The notes under the pieces are model-generated. The model was not told where the DNA came from, searched no databases, and was given only the letters and a program-made list of their open reading frames with translations. A DNA stretch of 64,000 nucleotides from Streptomyces hygroscopicus subsp. hygroscopicus (GTDB taxonomy: Bacteria > Actinomycetota > Actinomycetes > Streptomycetales > Streptomycetaceae), in the NCBI RefSeq assembly GCF_030269125.1, contig NZ_BSSM01000001.1:806001-870000 (forward strand). Reading direction: 5' to 3'. The stretch's first letter is position 1. Each line of letters opens with the position of its first letter. The translations under genes and the position numbers were made by a program. Of the stretch, positions 1-8,935 are shown piece after piece.

Positions 1-184
1 ACTCGAAGACCCGGTGCAGGGCGATGGTGAGCTCGACCACTCCGAGGTTCGGGCCGAGGTGTCCGCCGGTCTTGGAGACCGCCTCCACGAGGAAGGTCCG
101 GATCTCCCCTGCCAGCTGGTCCAGCTCCTCCAGGCTGAGCCGGTCCAGATCGCGCGGTCCCGTGATGCGGGTCAGCAGCGGCAC
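1..184 (-). CDS. dxs: 1-deoxy-D-xylulose-5-phosphate synthase, N-terminal part
   Basis: Only the first 61 codons are in the window; the rest runs off the left edge. The GTG start at 184 is preceded by AAGGAGG. The translation begins [16 protein letters not shown] and continues to the motif [20 protein letters not shown], which is the characteristic thiamine-diphosphate-enzyme N-terminus of Dxs. The enzyme condenses pyruvate and glyceraldehyde-3-phosphate to DXP, the first step of the MEP isoprenoid pathway, in the cytosol. The gene runs in the same direction as the xyl operon but is separated from it by a strong terminator hairpin. Streptomyces often carry two dxs copies; which copy this is cannot be told from 61 residues. 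Confidence 0.93.
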   Translation of the reverse strand, partial: MPLLTRITGPRDLDRLSLEELDQLAGEIRTFLVEAVSKTGGHLGPNLGVVELTIALHRVFE

Positions 185-264
185 CCGTGCCTCCTTGCAA
201 TTAGAGCTGATCGAGCTTGCCGGGCTCGCCAGAGTCTAACTTTCCGGCGACGCCCGGCATGAAC

Positions 265-294
265 GTGCCCGGCACCTTGCGGGGTGCCGGGCAC
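265..294 (-). terminator. Terminator of the xylFGH operon
   Basis: Perfect 12-bp stem, GTGCCCGGCACC pairing with GGTGCCGGGCAC, with a 6-nt loop, lying 25 nt past the xylH stop. It lacks a U-tract, as is usual for Streptomyces terminators. Confidence 0.8.
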
Positions 295-318
295 ATGGGT
301 TCACCGAAGCGGGGTGTG

Positions 319-1626
319 TTACGCCCGTCCGGCCGTCTTCTGCGTCTTGCGGGTGACCGCGTCGATCACGACGGTCGCGAGCAGCACGCCACCGGTGATC
401 ATGTACTGCACCGGCGACGCGATGCCCTCGAGCGCGAGGCCGTACTGGATCGAGACGATCACGAGCACGCCGAGCAGCGCGTTCCACGTGCGGCCGCGGC
501 CGCCGAAGAGCGAGGTGCCGCCGATGACCGCCGCCGCGATCGCGTTCATCAGCAGGTCACCGCTGCCCGCGCCCTGGTTGGCCGAGGCGATCTTGGAGGC
601 GAGGAAGAGACCGCCGATCGCCGCGAAGGTGCCGGAGATCGCGAAGACCGAGATGCGGACCAGGTCGACGTTGATGCCGGCGCGCCTGGACGCCTCGACG
701 CTGCCGCCGAGCGCGAACACCTTCCGGCCGTACGCCGTGCGGCGCAGCACGAAGTCCGTGAGGACGAGCACCGCGATGAAGATCACGACAGCGAGCGGCA
801 GGCCCTTGTACTGGTTGTAGACGGCCGCGACGGCGAAGGACACGATCGCGAGCAGCACCGTGCGCAGAATGGTTTCGCTCAGCGGGCGCGAGGGCACCCC
901 GGCTGCCTCCCGGCGCCGGTTGCCGAGGTACGACGTGAGGAAGAACAGCACGGTGACGACGAGCGCGAGCCCGTAGGCCGCGGCGACGTCGGAGAAGTAG
1001 TAGCTGGTCAGCTTGGCGACCAGGCCCTCGCTGTCCAGGTTGATGGTGCCGCTGTCGCCCAGGACCTGGAGCATGAAGCCGTTCCAGAAGAGCAGACCGG
1101 CCAGGGTGACGGCGAACGCCGGGACACCGATCTTCGCGAAGAAGAAGCCGTGCAGCGCGCCCGCGACGGTGCCCACCAGGATGGACAGCACGAGGGCGAG
1201 CCACGCGGTCATGCCGTGCGTGACGGTCAGCACCGCGTAGGAGGCCCCCGCGACACCGGAGACGGAACCGACCGAGAGGTCGATCTCACCGAGCAGCAGC
1301 ACGAAAACGATACCGACGGCGATCATGCCCGTACCGACCATCGTGACGGAGATGTCGGAGAGGTTGCCCGCGGTGAGGAAGTTGGAGTTCAGGCTCTGGA
1401 AGATGATCCAGATGATCGCCAGGCCGATGATGACCGGGATCGCGCCCAGGTCGCCGGCCTTCATCTTCCGCTTGAACTCGGTGATGTAGCCCGCGAAGCC
1501 CTGCTCGCGCACGAGCAGACGGGGGTCGACGGCGGTGACGGTACCGGCCGCCGCCTCGGTGTTCTCCACGGCGCTGTCCTCGGGAGCGTGGTCCTCGGGA
1601 GGCGTGGAGGTCTTGTCCAGGCTCAC
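319..1626 (-). CDS. xylH: Xylose-type sugar ABC transporter permease
   Basis: 435-aa integral membrane permease of the XylH/RbsC family (BPD_transp_2). A charged cytoplasmic N-terminus of about 55 residues is followed by roughly ten hydrophobic segments. The family signature LLGEIDLSVGSVSGVAGASY is near residues 111-130, and the late motif GGTSLFGGRGR is near residue 367. The GTG start overlaps the xylG stop (GTGA), indicating translational coupling. With XylG (ATPase) and XylF (binding lipoprotein) it would import xylose or a related pentose. The substrate is inferred from family and from the neighbouring ROK gene; the sequence alone cannot exclude another monosaccharide. Confidence 0.9.
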   Translation of the reverse strand: MSLDKTSTPPEDHAPEDSAVENTEAAAGTVTAVDPRLLVREQGFAGYITEFKRKMKAGDLGAIPVIIGLAIIWIIFQSLNSNFLTAGNLSDISVTMVGTGMIAVGIVFVLLLGEIDLSVGSVSGVAGASYAVLTVTHGMTAWLALVLSILVGTVAGALHGFFFAKIGVPAFAVTLAGLLFWNGFMLQVLGDSGTINLDSEGLVAKLTSYYFSDVAAAYGLALVVTVLFFLTSYLGNRRREAAGVPSRPLSETILRTVLLAIVSFAVAAVYNQYKGLPLAVVIFIAVLVLTDFVLRRTAYGRKVFALGGSVEASRRAGINVDLVRISVFAISGTFAAIGGLFLASKIASANQGAGSGDLLMNAIAAAVIGGTSLFGGRGRTWNALLGVLVIVSIQYGLALEGIASPVQYMITGGVLLATVVIDAVTRKTQKTAGRA

Positions 1627-2405
1627 TTCTGGACCTCCTTGACGGTACGCGCCGCACGCCGGGTGACGGCGTTGTCCGTGGCGCCGGTGATGGCGGAGAT
1701 GATTTCTTCCTGCGAGGTCGCGGCGACGTCGAACACGCCGTTGTTCCTGCCGAGGCGCAGCACCGCCACCTTGTCGGCGACGGCCTTGACGTCGGCCATG
1801 TTGTGGCTGATGAGGATGACGGCGTGGCCGCGTTCGCGCAGCCGCTCCACCAGGTCGAGCACCTGTGCGGTCTGCTCGACGCCGAGCGCGGCGGTCGGCT
1901 CGTCCAGGATGACCAGCTTGGGCTCGCCGAGCATGGAGCGGGCGATGGCCACCACCTGGCGCTGACCGCCGGAGAGGGAGGCGATCGGGATGCGGACGCT
2001 GGGGATGCGGATCGACAGCTGGTCGAGCAGCTCACGGGAGCGGCGCTCCATCTCGACCTCGTCCAGGACACCGCGCCTGCGGATCTCCCGGCCCAGGTAG
2101 AGGTTGCCGACCACGTCGATGTTGTCGCACAGCGCGAGGTCCTGGTAGACCGTCGCGATGCCCAGACCCTGGGCGTCGTTGGGCCGGTTGACCTGGACGG
2201 GGCGGCCTTCCCATTCGATGACGCCCTCGTCGATGGGGTGGACGCCGGCGATCGTCTTGACCAGCGTGGACTTTCCGGCACCGTTGTCGCCCACCAGGGC
2301 GACCACCTCACCGGCGTGGACCTCAAGCTCTACGTCGGTGAGCGCCTGGACGGCACCGAACCGCTTGGAGACCCCGCGCAACGCCAGCACGGGCGTAGCG
2401 GACAC
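1623..2405 (-). CDS. xylG: Sugar ABC transporter ATP-binding protein
   Basis: About 260-aa single-domain ABC ATPase. Walker A is GDNGAGKSTL, the Q-loop region contains YQDLALCDN, the signature is LSGGQRQ, Walker B is LVILDEPTAAL and the switch His is in ILISHNM. Most sugar ATPases paired with XylH-type permeases are tandem duplicated (about 500 aa); this half-size form probably works as a homodimer. The GTG at 2405 is preferred over the upstream ATG at 2414 because GAAGGAG ends 9 nt before the GTG but abuts the ATG. It is the middle gene of the xyl operon; a 208-nt spacer with CCCCGGGG palindromes separates it from xylF. Confidence 0.9.
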   Translation of the reverse strand: MSATPVLALRGVSKRFGAVQALTDVELEVHAGEVVALVGDNGAGKSTLVKTIAGVHPIDEGVIEWEGRPVQVNRPNDAQGLGIATVYQDLALCDNIDVVGNLYLGREIRRRGVLDEVEMERRSRELLDQLSIRIPSVRIPIASLSGGQRQVVAIARSMLGEPKLVILDEPTAALGVEQTAQVLDLVERLRERGHAVILISHNMADVKAVADKVAVLRLGRNNGVFDVAATSQEEIISAITGATDNAVTRRAARTVKEVQK

Positions 2406-2558
2406 GTGAACCATCTCCTTCGCCGCCTGACCCGGCGGGAGGTTGTGCAGAAGTTTTCTGGGGGGTTCCGTCCGGCGCCCCGCGCCGAGCTTGCGGGGCT
2501 GTGTGTGTCGCGGGACGCCGGAGGACAGTGGGACGCCTCTCCCCTCACGAAAGGGGGA

Positions 2559-2592
2559 CCCCGGGGCAGCTACGGGGGTGAACTCCCCGGGG
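2559..2592 (-). other. Paired CCCCGGGG palindromes in xylF–xylG spacer, possible attenuator
   Basis: Two CCCCGGGG octamers (2559-2566 and 2585-2592) lie in the spacer between the binding-protein gene and the ATPase gene. They can pair with each other or fold on themselves. A hairpin here would fit the usual excess of binding protein over membrane components. The stem does not extend beyond 8 bp, so function is uncertain. Confidence 0.35.
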
Positions 2593-2613
2593 ACGAAGGC
2601 GCGTGACGGCGGC

Positions 2614-3723
2614 TTACTTCAGGCCGAGCTTGTCGCAGGCGGCCTTGTACTGCGAGGTGCAGATGTCGGCGACCGTGTAGACGCCGTCCTTGATGACGGT
2701 GTCCTTGATGTTGTCCTTGGTCAGCGCGGTGACCGGGACGAGGACGGAGGGCACCTGCTGGGTGGTGGGGCTGTCGACCTTGTCCTTGGCGACGGAGTCG
2801 AGGGACTTGCCCTGCGCGAGGTCCACGGCCATCTCGGCGGCGGCGTCGGCCTCCGGGGCGTACGGCTTGTAGACGCTCATGTACTGCTCACCGGCGACGA
2901 TGCGCTGCACACCCGCCAGCTCGGCGTCCTGGCCGGTGACCGGGACGGAGATGCCGGCCGCCTTGAGGGCGGTGATGATACCGCCGGCCATGCCGTCGTT
3001 GGCGGAGTAGACGCCGACGATGTTCTTCTTGCCCAGCGCCGAGATCGCGGCCTCCATGTTGGAGTTGGCGTTCTCCGGCTTCCAGTCCTTGGTGTCGTAC
3101 TCCTTGCCGACGTTCACCTTGCCGTCGAGCACCTCGTGGGCGCCCTTCTTGAACTGCGCGGCGTTCGGGTCGGTGATGGAGCCGTTCATCATCACGATCT
3201 TGCCGGCCTTGGCCTTGGAGCCCAGGGCCTTCAGCAGGGCCTCGCCCTGGGTCTTGCCGACGGTCTCGTTGTCGAACGAGGTGTAGGCGCTGATCGGGCC
3301 CTGCGCCAGGCGGTCGTAGGCCACGACGGGGATGCCGGCGTCCTTGGCCTTCTGCACCGAGCTCTTGATCGCCGCCGAGTCCACGGCGTCCACGATGAGG
3401 ACGTCCACCTTGTTGGTGATCATCGTGTCGACCTGCTGGTTCTGCGTGCTGGCGTCCTGCTTGGCGTTGGCGTAGACCACCTGGCCCTTGCCGTTCGTCA
3501 GCTCCTTGACCTTCTTCTCGATCAAGGGGCGGTCGAACTTCTCGTAACGGGCCGTCTGGTTCTCCGGAAGGAGCAGACCGACCTTGATGGCGTCGCCCTT
3601 CTTGGCGCTGCCGGTGGACTTGCCACCGCCGCCGGACTCCTTGGCGCTGCCACAAGCGGCGAGCGAGACGGCCATGGCACCAGCGGCAACGGCGAAGGCC
3701 GCACGACGCATACGCGTGTTCAC
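2614..3723 (-). CDS. xylF: Sugar ABC transporter substrate-binding lipoprotein
   Basis: 369-aa periplasmic-binding-protein type 1 (Peripla_BP_4, XylF family). A signal peptide with twin Arg ends in the lipobox LAAC (Cys about residue 23), then a Gly/Ser/Lys linker, then the mature domain starting KVGLLLPENQTARYEKFDRP. That opening, with RYEKFDRP, is typical of the D-xylose binder XylF. Internal motifs include DVLIVDAVDSAA and YSANDGMAGG. The GTG start at 3723 has GGGAGG about 10 nt upstream. It would capture pentose at the outer face of the membrane and hand it to XylH. It is the first gene of the operon; the 121 nt upstream contains an inverted repeat that may be its operator. Confidence 0.9.
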   Translation of the reverse strand: MNTRMRRAAFAVAAGAMAVSLAACGSAKESGGGGKSTGSAKKGDAIKVGLLLPENQTARYEKFDRPLIEKKVKELTNGKGQVVYANAKQDASTQNQQVDTMITNKVDVLIVDAVDSAAIKSSVQKAKDAGIPVVAYDRLAQGPISAYTSFDNETVGKTQGEALLKALGSKAKAGKIVMMNGSITDPNAAQFKKGAHEVLDGKVNVGKEYDTKDWKPENANSNMEAAISALGKKNIVGVYSANDGMAGGIITALKAAGISVPVTGQDAELAGVQRIVAGEQYMSVYKPYAPEADAAAEMAVDLAQGKSLDSVAKDKVDSPTTQQVPSVLVPVTALTKDNIKDTVIKDGVYTVADICTSQYKAACDKLGLK

Positions 3724-3820
3724 TTCTCAAACCTCCCTGACGAGGCCGCGTCGTTGCGGCCGAGGTGGCTGGAAGTCAACTCGGCCACACGTGCGACGTC
3801 AAGAAGTAAATCCTTAACGA

Positions 3821-3838
3821 GATGGCAACGGTGCCATC
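3821..3838 (-). promoter_or_regulatory. Inverted repeat between rok and xylF
   Basis: GATGGCA-ACGG-TGCCATC, a perfect 7-bp inverted repeat 6 nt past the end of the ROK gene and about 100 bp upstream of xylF. It could be a short terminator for the ROK gene or an operator for the xylF promoter; there is no U-tract. Confidence 0.4.
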
Positions 3839-3844
3839 CGTTCT

Positions 3845-5056
3845 CTAAGTGAAGGCAGGCGCGGTCGCAGCCGGAGCCCCTGCGACAGAACCATCCAGAA
3901 GTGCCGAATCGCCCATCTCGCTCAGCGCGAGGGCGAGGGCGCCGAGCACCTCGGCGCGGCCCCCAAGTGCCCCGGGGAGCACGGTGAGTTGGCGGGCGGC
4001 GCTGGGGATCGCGTAGCGGCTCACGGACTCCCTGATGGGCCCGAGGACCAGCTCGCCGGCCTCCGCGAGATCGCCGCCGAGGACCACCCGGGTGGGGTTG
4101 AGCAGATTGCAGAGATTGGCCACGCCGCTGCCGATGTGGCGGCCGACGTCGGCGACCACCCGGCGGCATCCCGGGTCGCCCTCCCTGGCGAGCCGTACGA
4201 CGCCCTCCATGGTCAGGTCTGGGCCGTGGCTCGGCCGGAGCAGCGGGAGCACGTAGGGGGCCGCCGCGAAGGTCTCCAGGCAGCCGCGGTTGCCGCAGCG
4301 GCAGACCGGTCCCGACTCGTCCAGGGTGATGTGACCGATCTCGCCCGCGGTGCCGCCGGGCCCGCGGTAGATCTTGCCGTCGATGACCAGGCCGGCGCCG
4401 ACACCGCTGGCGACCTTGATGTAGGCGAGGTCGCGCACGCCCTTGCCGCTGCCCCAGACCAGCTCGCCGAGGGCGCCGAGGTTCGCGTCGTTGTCCACGT
4501 GCACCGGCACGCCGAGCCGTTCGCGCAGCTCCTCGGCGGGCTTCGTGCCGCCCCAGCCGGGCAGGATCGCGCTGTGTCCGAGGGTGCCGGACTCCAGGTC
4601 GATCGGGCCCGGCACGCCGAGCCCGACGCCCGCGACCTTGGAGCGGTCCACCCCCGTGGCCACGATCAGCCGGCTGACGAGTTCCTCGGCCCGGTCGAAG
4701 CCCTGGGCGGCGGAGGCGTCCACGTCCAGCGGTTCGGCCTCCTCGGCGAGCACCTGGTGGGCGAGGTTGCCGACCGCGACCCGCAGGTGCTGGTGCCCGA
4801 AGTCGACGCCGATCACGATGCCGGCGTCCCCGCTGAGGCTGACGCTGCGGGCCCGGCGCCCGCCCGCCGAGGTGGGCGTGACCTCGACCGTCCCGCCGTC
4901 CTTCAGCTCCCGCACGATGTTGGAGACCGTGGCGGCGGACAAGCCGGTCGTCCGCGCGATCTCCGCCTGCGTGAGCGATCCGGCCAGCCGGACGGCCCGT
5001 ACCACCCGCTCCAGGTTGGCTCGGTGCAGCGACGACTGCGACCCTGGAGTCTCCAC
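3845..5056 (-). CDS. ROK-family transcriptional regulator, Rok7B7-like
   Basis: About 403-aa ROK repressor. The N-terminal winged helix-turn-helix contains SLTQAEIARTTGLSAATVSN. The sugar-kinase-like ROK domain follows, with GVDFGHQHLRVAVGNL (ATP-type loop), GVGLGVPGPID, and the zinc motif HITLDESGPVCRCGNRGCLE (CxCGxxGCxE), which is intact. GTG at 5056 is preferred because GGAGG lies 6 nt upstream; an in-frame TTG at 5107 would add 17 residues. Position between xylFGH and ngcEFG matches, from memory, SCO6008 (Rok7B7), reported to control xylFGH, carbon catabolite repression and antibiotic production. Binding to xylose transport genes is therefore the best guess here. Confidence 0.88.
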   Translation of the reverse strand: METPGSQSSLHRANLERVVRAVRLAGSLTQAEIARTTGLSAATVSNIVRELKDGGTVEVTPTSAGGRRARSVSLSGDAGIVIGVDFGHQHLRVAVGNLAHQVLAEEAEPLDVDASAAQGFDRAEELVSRLIVATGVDRSKVAGVGLGVPGPIDLESGTLGHSAILPGWGGTKPAEELRERLGVPVHVDNDANLGALGELVWGSGKGVRDLAYIKVASGVGAGLVIDGKIYRGPGGTAGEIGHITLDESGPVCRCGNRGCLETFAAAPYVLPLLRPSHGPDLTMEGVVRLAREGDPGCRRVVADVGRHIGSGVANLCNLLNPTRVVLGGDLAEAGELVLGPIRESVSRYAIPSAARQLTVLPGALGGRAEVLGALALALSEMGDSALLDGSVAGAPAATAPAFT

Positions 5057-5181
5057 GACGACCTCCTGAGCGCGGGGCCGCTTCGGCGAGGCCCCGTGTA
5101 TGTCCAACTAGTGAACTCTAAGCTGAGCCTTTCGAGGCGACTCACGTCAAGAGGTTGAGCCGGATCCGGGGTACGCCACAG

Positions 5182-5220
5182 ACGCGCACGCCGCCCGGAG
5201 GACCGGAACGGCGTGCGCGT
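5182..5220 (-). terminator. Terminator of the ngcEFG operon
   Basis: Perfect 12-bp stem, ACGCGCACGCCG with CGGCGTGCGCGT, loop of 15 nt, starting 38 nt past the ngcG stop and before the ROK gene. Confidence 0.8.
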
Positions 5221-5258
5221 GATCGATCACGGAGCGTGATGTCGCTCCCGGCGGCGGG

Positions 5259-6182
5259 CTACTTCAGCGCCCCCGCGGTCAGACCCTGGACCACCTGCCG
5301 CTGGAAGACGACGTACGCCCCGAGGACCGGCAGCATGGCCATCACCAGGCCCGCGAAGAGCCCCGACCAGTCGCCCTTGTACCCCTGGCTGACCGCGAGC
5401 TGGACCAGGCCCTGGGTGAGCACCTTCTTGTCGGGGTCGGTGTTGAGGACCGTGGGCAGCATGTACTGGTTCCACTGGCCCAGGAAGTTGAAGATGCCCA
5501 CGCTGATCAGACCGGGCTTGGCCATGGGCAGCATGATCTGGAAGAACGTACGCGTGTGCGAAGCCCCGTCGACGAACGCCGCCTCCGCCACCGAGGTCGG
5601 CAAGGTGCGGAAGAAGGCGGTGAGGAAGAAGACGGTGAACGGCAGCGAGTACGCGATGTAGACCAGGATCAGCCCGTGGATGGTGTTCAGCAGCCCCATG
5701 TTGTTCACCACGTAGAACAGGGGGACCAGCGCCAGCATGATCGGGAAGCTCATGCCGCCGATGAACAGGTAGTAGATGAAGCGGTTGCCCGGGAAGTCGA
5801 AGCGGGCGAGCACGTAGGCCGCCATCGAGCCGAGCACCAGGGTGCCGACGAGCGAGCCGCCCACCACCAGGACGGTGTTGAGGAAGTAGTCGCTCATGTT
5901 GGCGTCGGTCCAGGCCCGCGCCCAGTTCTCGAAGTGCAGCCGGTCCGGCAGCGCCCAGGGCGAGCCGAAGATGGAGCCGTCGTCCTTGAAGGACGTCATC
6001 ACCGCCCACGCCAGCGGCATGACCACCATGATCGCCCAGATGACCAGCACGCCGTGCGAGAAGACGTTGAGGACGGTGCCCTCCCTCTCGCGGCGGCCGG
6101 GCCTCGGAACCGGCACGTCCACCGTGGAGACGCTCGCACCGGGCTCGGCCGGCAGCGGGGCGGGGGTCTCGGTCGTCTTCAT
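5259..6182 (-). CDS. ngcG: Aminosugar ABC transporter permease (NgcG-like)
   Basis: 307-aa MalG-type permease (BPD_transp_1). About six membrane segments follow an N-terminal Pro-rich tail. The EAA loop that contacts the ATPase reads EAAFVDGASHTRTFFQIMLP, close to the consensus EAAxxDGAxxxxxFxxIxLP. It is the third gene of ngcEFG, 4 nt after ngcF. The operon has no ATPase gene, as expected: Streptomyces CUT1 sugar systems share the distant MsiK ATPase. Family and position suggest uptake of N-acetylglucosamine and N,N'-diacetylchitobiose, as described for Ngc of S. olivaceoviridis; the substrate is not proven by sequence. Confidence 0.88.
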   Translation of the reverse strand: MKTTETPAPLPAEPGASVSTVDVPVPRPGRREREGTVLNVFSHGVLVIWAIMVVMPLAWAVMTSFKDDGSIFGSPWALPDRLHFENWARAWTDANMSDYFLNTVLVVGGSLVGTLVLGSMAAYVLARFDFPGNRFIYYLFIGGMSFPIMLALVPLFYVVNNMGLLNTIHGLILVYIAYSLPFTVFFLTAFFRTLPTSVAEAAFVDGASHTRTFFQIMLPMAKPGLISVGIFNFLGQWNQYMLPTVLNTDPDKKVLTQGLVQLAVSQGYKGDWSGLFAGLVMAMLPVLGAYVVFQRQVVQGLTAGALK

Positions 6183-6186
6183 CGGT

Positions 6187-7113
6187 TCAGAACTCCAGCC
6201 GCTCGCGACGGCCCAGCCGCATCACGATCGCCGCGAACGCGAGCGTGACGACCAGCAGGGCGACGCCGATGGTGGTGGCGTAGGCGGCCTGACCGTCCCG
6301 GAACGCCTTCTGGTACACGTACAGGACCAGCACCGTGGTCGAGTAGTCGGGGCCGCCCGGACCGGTCGTCATGATCTGCACGACCGCGAAGGACTCGGCG
6401 CCGAGCGCGAGGATGCCCATGTAGACCCAGCCGGACTGCACGGTGTCCCACAGCAGCGGCAGGGTGATGCGGAAGAAGGTGGTGGCGCGGCTCGCGCCGT
6501 CGATCAGCGCGGCCTCGTACAGCTCGGCCGGGATCGAGGCCATGCCCGCGGAGAACAGGACCACGAAGAACCCGGTCGTGGACCACACGAGCACCGCCAT
6601 CACGCACCACAGGGCGAGGCCCGGATCGCCCAGCCACAGAGGCTGTACGTGATCGAGTCCGATGCCCCGCAGCAGCGAGTTGATCGCTCCGCTGTCCGGG
6701 TTGTACGCGAACTGGAAAAGGAGCGCCACGATCGCGATGGACAGAACCTGCGGGAAGAAATAAACGATCTTGTAGAAGGAGGAGCCCCGGACACCCGTGA
6801 GGGCGGGGCCTCCCCTTCTGCGCCGTCCGCCCACATTGATCATGAAGGCGAAGAAGAGCGCCAGACTGATCGTCACGATCGGCAGCACCAGAGCGAACAG
6901 CAGGCTGTGCTGCAACGACTTCCAGAAGATGTCGTCGTTCAGCATCCTCTTGTAGTTGTCGAAGCCGACCATCTTGAATTCGGGGCTCAGGCCGGTCCAG
7001 TCCGTGAACGAGTAGTAGATGGACTGGATGAAAGGCCACACCACGAACAGCGCGTACAGTCCCAGGGGTACTGCCAGGAACCCCACGATGAACCGGTACT
7101 TGCCGTGCTGCAT
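6187..7113 (-). CDS. ngcF: Aminosugar ABC transporter permease (NgcF-like)
   Basis: About 308-aa MalF-type permease with six predicted membrane segments. The EAA loop is EAALIDGASRATTFFRITLP. ATG at 7113 is chosen because CGGAG precedes it by 5 nt; the GTG two codons upstream is possible. It lies between the binding-protein gene (29-nt gap) and the second permease, so all three should be one transcript. It forms the membrane channel heterodimer with NgcG. Confidence 0.88.
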   Translation of the reverse strand: MQHGKYRFIVGFLAVPLGLYALFVVWPFIQSIYYSFTDWTGLSPEFKMVGFDNYKRMLNDDIFWKSLQHSLLFALVLPIVTISLALFFAFMINVGGRRRRGGPALTGVRGSSFYKIVYFFPQVLSIAIVALLFQFAYNPDSGAINSLLRGIGLDHVQPLWLGDPGLALWCVMAVLVWSTTGFFVVLFSAGMASIPAELYEAALIDGASRATTFFRITLPLLWDTVQSGWVYMGILALGAESFAVVQIMTTGPGGPDYSTTVLVLYVYQKAFRDGQAAYATTIGVALLVVTLAFAAIVMRLGRRERLEF

Positions 7114-7142
7114 CGCCACTCCGGTGCGCTCGGGGGTGCTGG

Positions 7143-8585
7143 TTACTGGTGCTTGTAGTGCTTGATGGAGGTGTCCTTGGCCGCCTCGTCCGCGAAGCCC
7201 TGGATCTTCTTCATGGCCTCGGCCGGGGTGAGCCGGCCCGCCATCATCTCGCCGAGAGCGCCCACACCGATCTTCTCCTTCTCCAACTGGACGTACCAGT
7301 CCTGGAGGCGCGGGTTCACCACGTTGGACCCGGCCAGCTGGAGCGCCGCCACACCCGACTTCAGGCCGGGGGTCAGCTCGATGCCACTGGTGCCGCCGTT
7401 GTACGCGGTCAGCGACTTCACCTTGGCGGTGAAGTTCTTCGAGGACGCCTCGGACAGCATGATGCGCAGCTGCTCCATGCCGCCCTCGGGGTTCGCCGCC
7501 TTGGCGGGCACGATGAACGGCTCACCACCGGAGGCCCAGATGGTGCCGAAGGGCATCTTGTCGCTGCCGTCGATGCCGGAGGGCGCCGAGACGGCGAGGT
7601 CGAAGTCCTTGGGGATGACGTTCGCGGACTCGTTCTCCACCCAGGAGCCGTTCGGGATGAACAGCGCCTCGCCCTTGGCCCACGCGGTCTGCGACTGGAT
7701 GTGGTCGAGGCCCGGCGTGCCCTTGAGGACGTAGCCCTTCTTGAACAGCTCGTAGTACGCCTCGAAACACGCCTTGACCGCGGGGTGCTTCCAGGCGTTC
7801 GGCTCCAGGTTGTCGATGGCGTCCAGGACCTCGCGGCCCCCGACCTTGCCGATCATCGGATAGAGCGAGAAGGGGATGTAGTACGGGTACTTGCCCGCGT
7901 ACGTCCAGCCCGCCATGCCCTTCTTCTTGGCCTTCGCGCACACCTGGAGCATCTCGTCCCAGGTCTTCGGGTACTCGGCGTCGAGCGAGTCGAGCGCCTT
8001 CTGCGAGTACCAGACGCCGTAGACCGTGTAGGCGTAGTACAGGATCCACACCGGCCGGCCGTCGAACTGGCCCATCTCCACGATGCCGGGGCGCAGCGTG
8101 TCGCGGACCTTCTTGCTCGGGTCGTCGTACGACGGCGCGTCGAGCAGCGGGGTGAGGTCGGCCAGCTGGTTCTTGCCGACCAGGACGCCCATGTCCATCT
8201 GCTCGGCGCCGGAGTTGTCGATGAGGTCCGGCGGGTTGCCCTGGTTGAAGCGCGGCTGGAGGGTGGACTGGATCTTCTGGGTGGCGGCGAACTTCACCGT
8301 GGCCTTGGGAAAGTCCTTCTCGTAGATCTTGACCGCGTCCTGCGCGTACTCCTTGCCGAAGCCGCCGTCGAAGAGGACGAACTCCATCTTGGCGGTGTCG
8401 TTCACGCCGAGCGGGTTCTTGGCCGTCTTCTTGCCTGCCTTGGCCTTGCTCTGGCCGCCGCCCCCGCTGCTCGCGCACGCGGACAACAGGCCCATCCCCG
8501 GAACGGCGACCAGGCCGAGCGCGGCGGACCGCCTGATCAGTTCTCGGCGGCCGACACCCTCACGGTCGTGCGCAGTGGATCCCAT
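7143..8585 (-). CDS. ngcE: Aminosugar-binding lipoprotein (NgcE-like)
   Basis: About 480-aa extracellular solute-binding protein of family 1. The N-terminus GRRELIRRSAALGLVA carries twin-Arg pairs followed by a lipobox LLSAC, so it is probably a Tat-exported lipoprotein. A Gly/Lys linker and a mature domain beginning near MEFVLFDGGFGKEY follow. The length is typical for NgcE, which is longer than most family-1 binders. ATG at 8585 is chosen over an in-frame TTG two codons upstream because GAGG lies 10 nt before it. A DasR-type dre sequence sits 142 bp upstream, which suggests control by GlcNAc availability. Confidence 0.88.
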   Translation of the reverse strand: MGSTAHDREGVGRRELIRRSAALGLVAVPGMGLLSACASSGGGGQSKAKAGKKTAKNPLGVNDTAKMEFVLFDGGFGKEYAQDAVKIYEKDFPKATVKFAATQKIQSTLQPRFNQGNPPDLIDNSGAEQMDMGVLVGKNQLADLTPLLDAPSYDDPSKKVRDTLRPGIVEMGQFDGRPVWILYYAYTVYGVWYSQKALDSLDAEYPKTWDEMLQVCAKAKKKGMAGWTYAGKYPYYIPFSLYPMIGKVGGREVLDAIDNLEPNAWKHPAVKACFEAYYELFKKGYVLKGTPGLDHIQSQTAWAKGEALFIPNGSWVENESANVIPKDFDLAVSAPSGIDGSDKMPFGTIWASGGEPFIVPAKAANPEGGMEQLRIMLSEASSKNFTAKVKSLTAYNGGTSGIELTPGLKSGVAALQLAGSNVVNPRLQDWYVQLEKEKIGVGALGEMMAGRLTPAEAMKKIQGFADEAAKDTSIKHYKHQ

Positions 8586-8727
8586 GCTCAAGTCCTCGCC
8601 TTCTCCAGGACTCAGGCGGTGAACCGGATCCTGCCCGGCACCGCGGTCGGGTCAAGCTGGGTGGTGCAGGAAGTTCTTCGTGCATGCAGTGCGTGTACTA
8701 CCGGGATTGTTCTTGTACCGGGCGCCG

Positions 8728-8743
8728 ACAGGTATAGTCCACT
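8728..8743 (-). promoter_or_regulatory. dre-like operator upstream of ngcE
   Basis: ACAGGTATAGTCCACT matches the DasR responsive element ACTGGTCTAGACCACT at 13 of 16 positions. It lies in the 391-bp divergent region between ngcE and the GH92 gene, 142 bp from the ngcE start. DasR control of aminosugar uptake is established in Streptomyces; control of this promoter is inferred. Confidence 0.6.
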
Positions 8744-8935
8744 TCCCGTCGGCGGAGCAAGATCGAATACAGGGTTCGCGGCGCGTCTTTTCCGAGTTGA
8801 GACCTCGCGGACACAGGACCGGCCCGTGCGAAGCCTCCGGGAAATCGGCGCGACATCAGTCCCGGAATGACACGCCCAACACCCTTGACATCACCCATCA
8901 CTTGACCACCTACTTGGTTCCTGTGTCCCGCTTCT

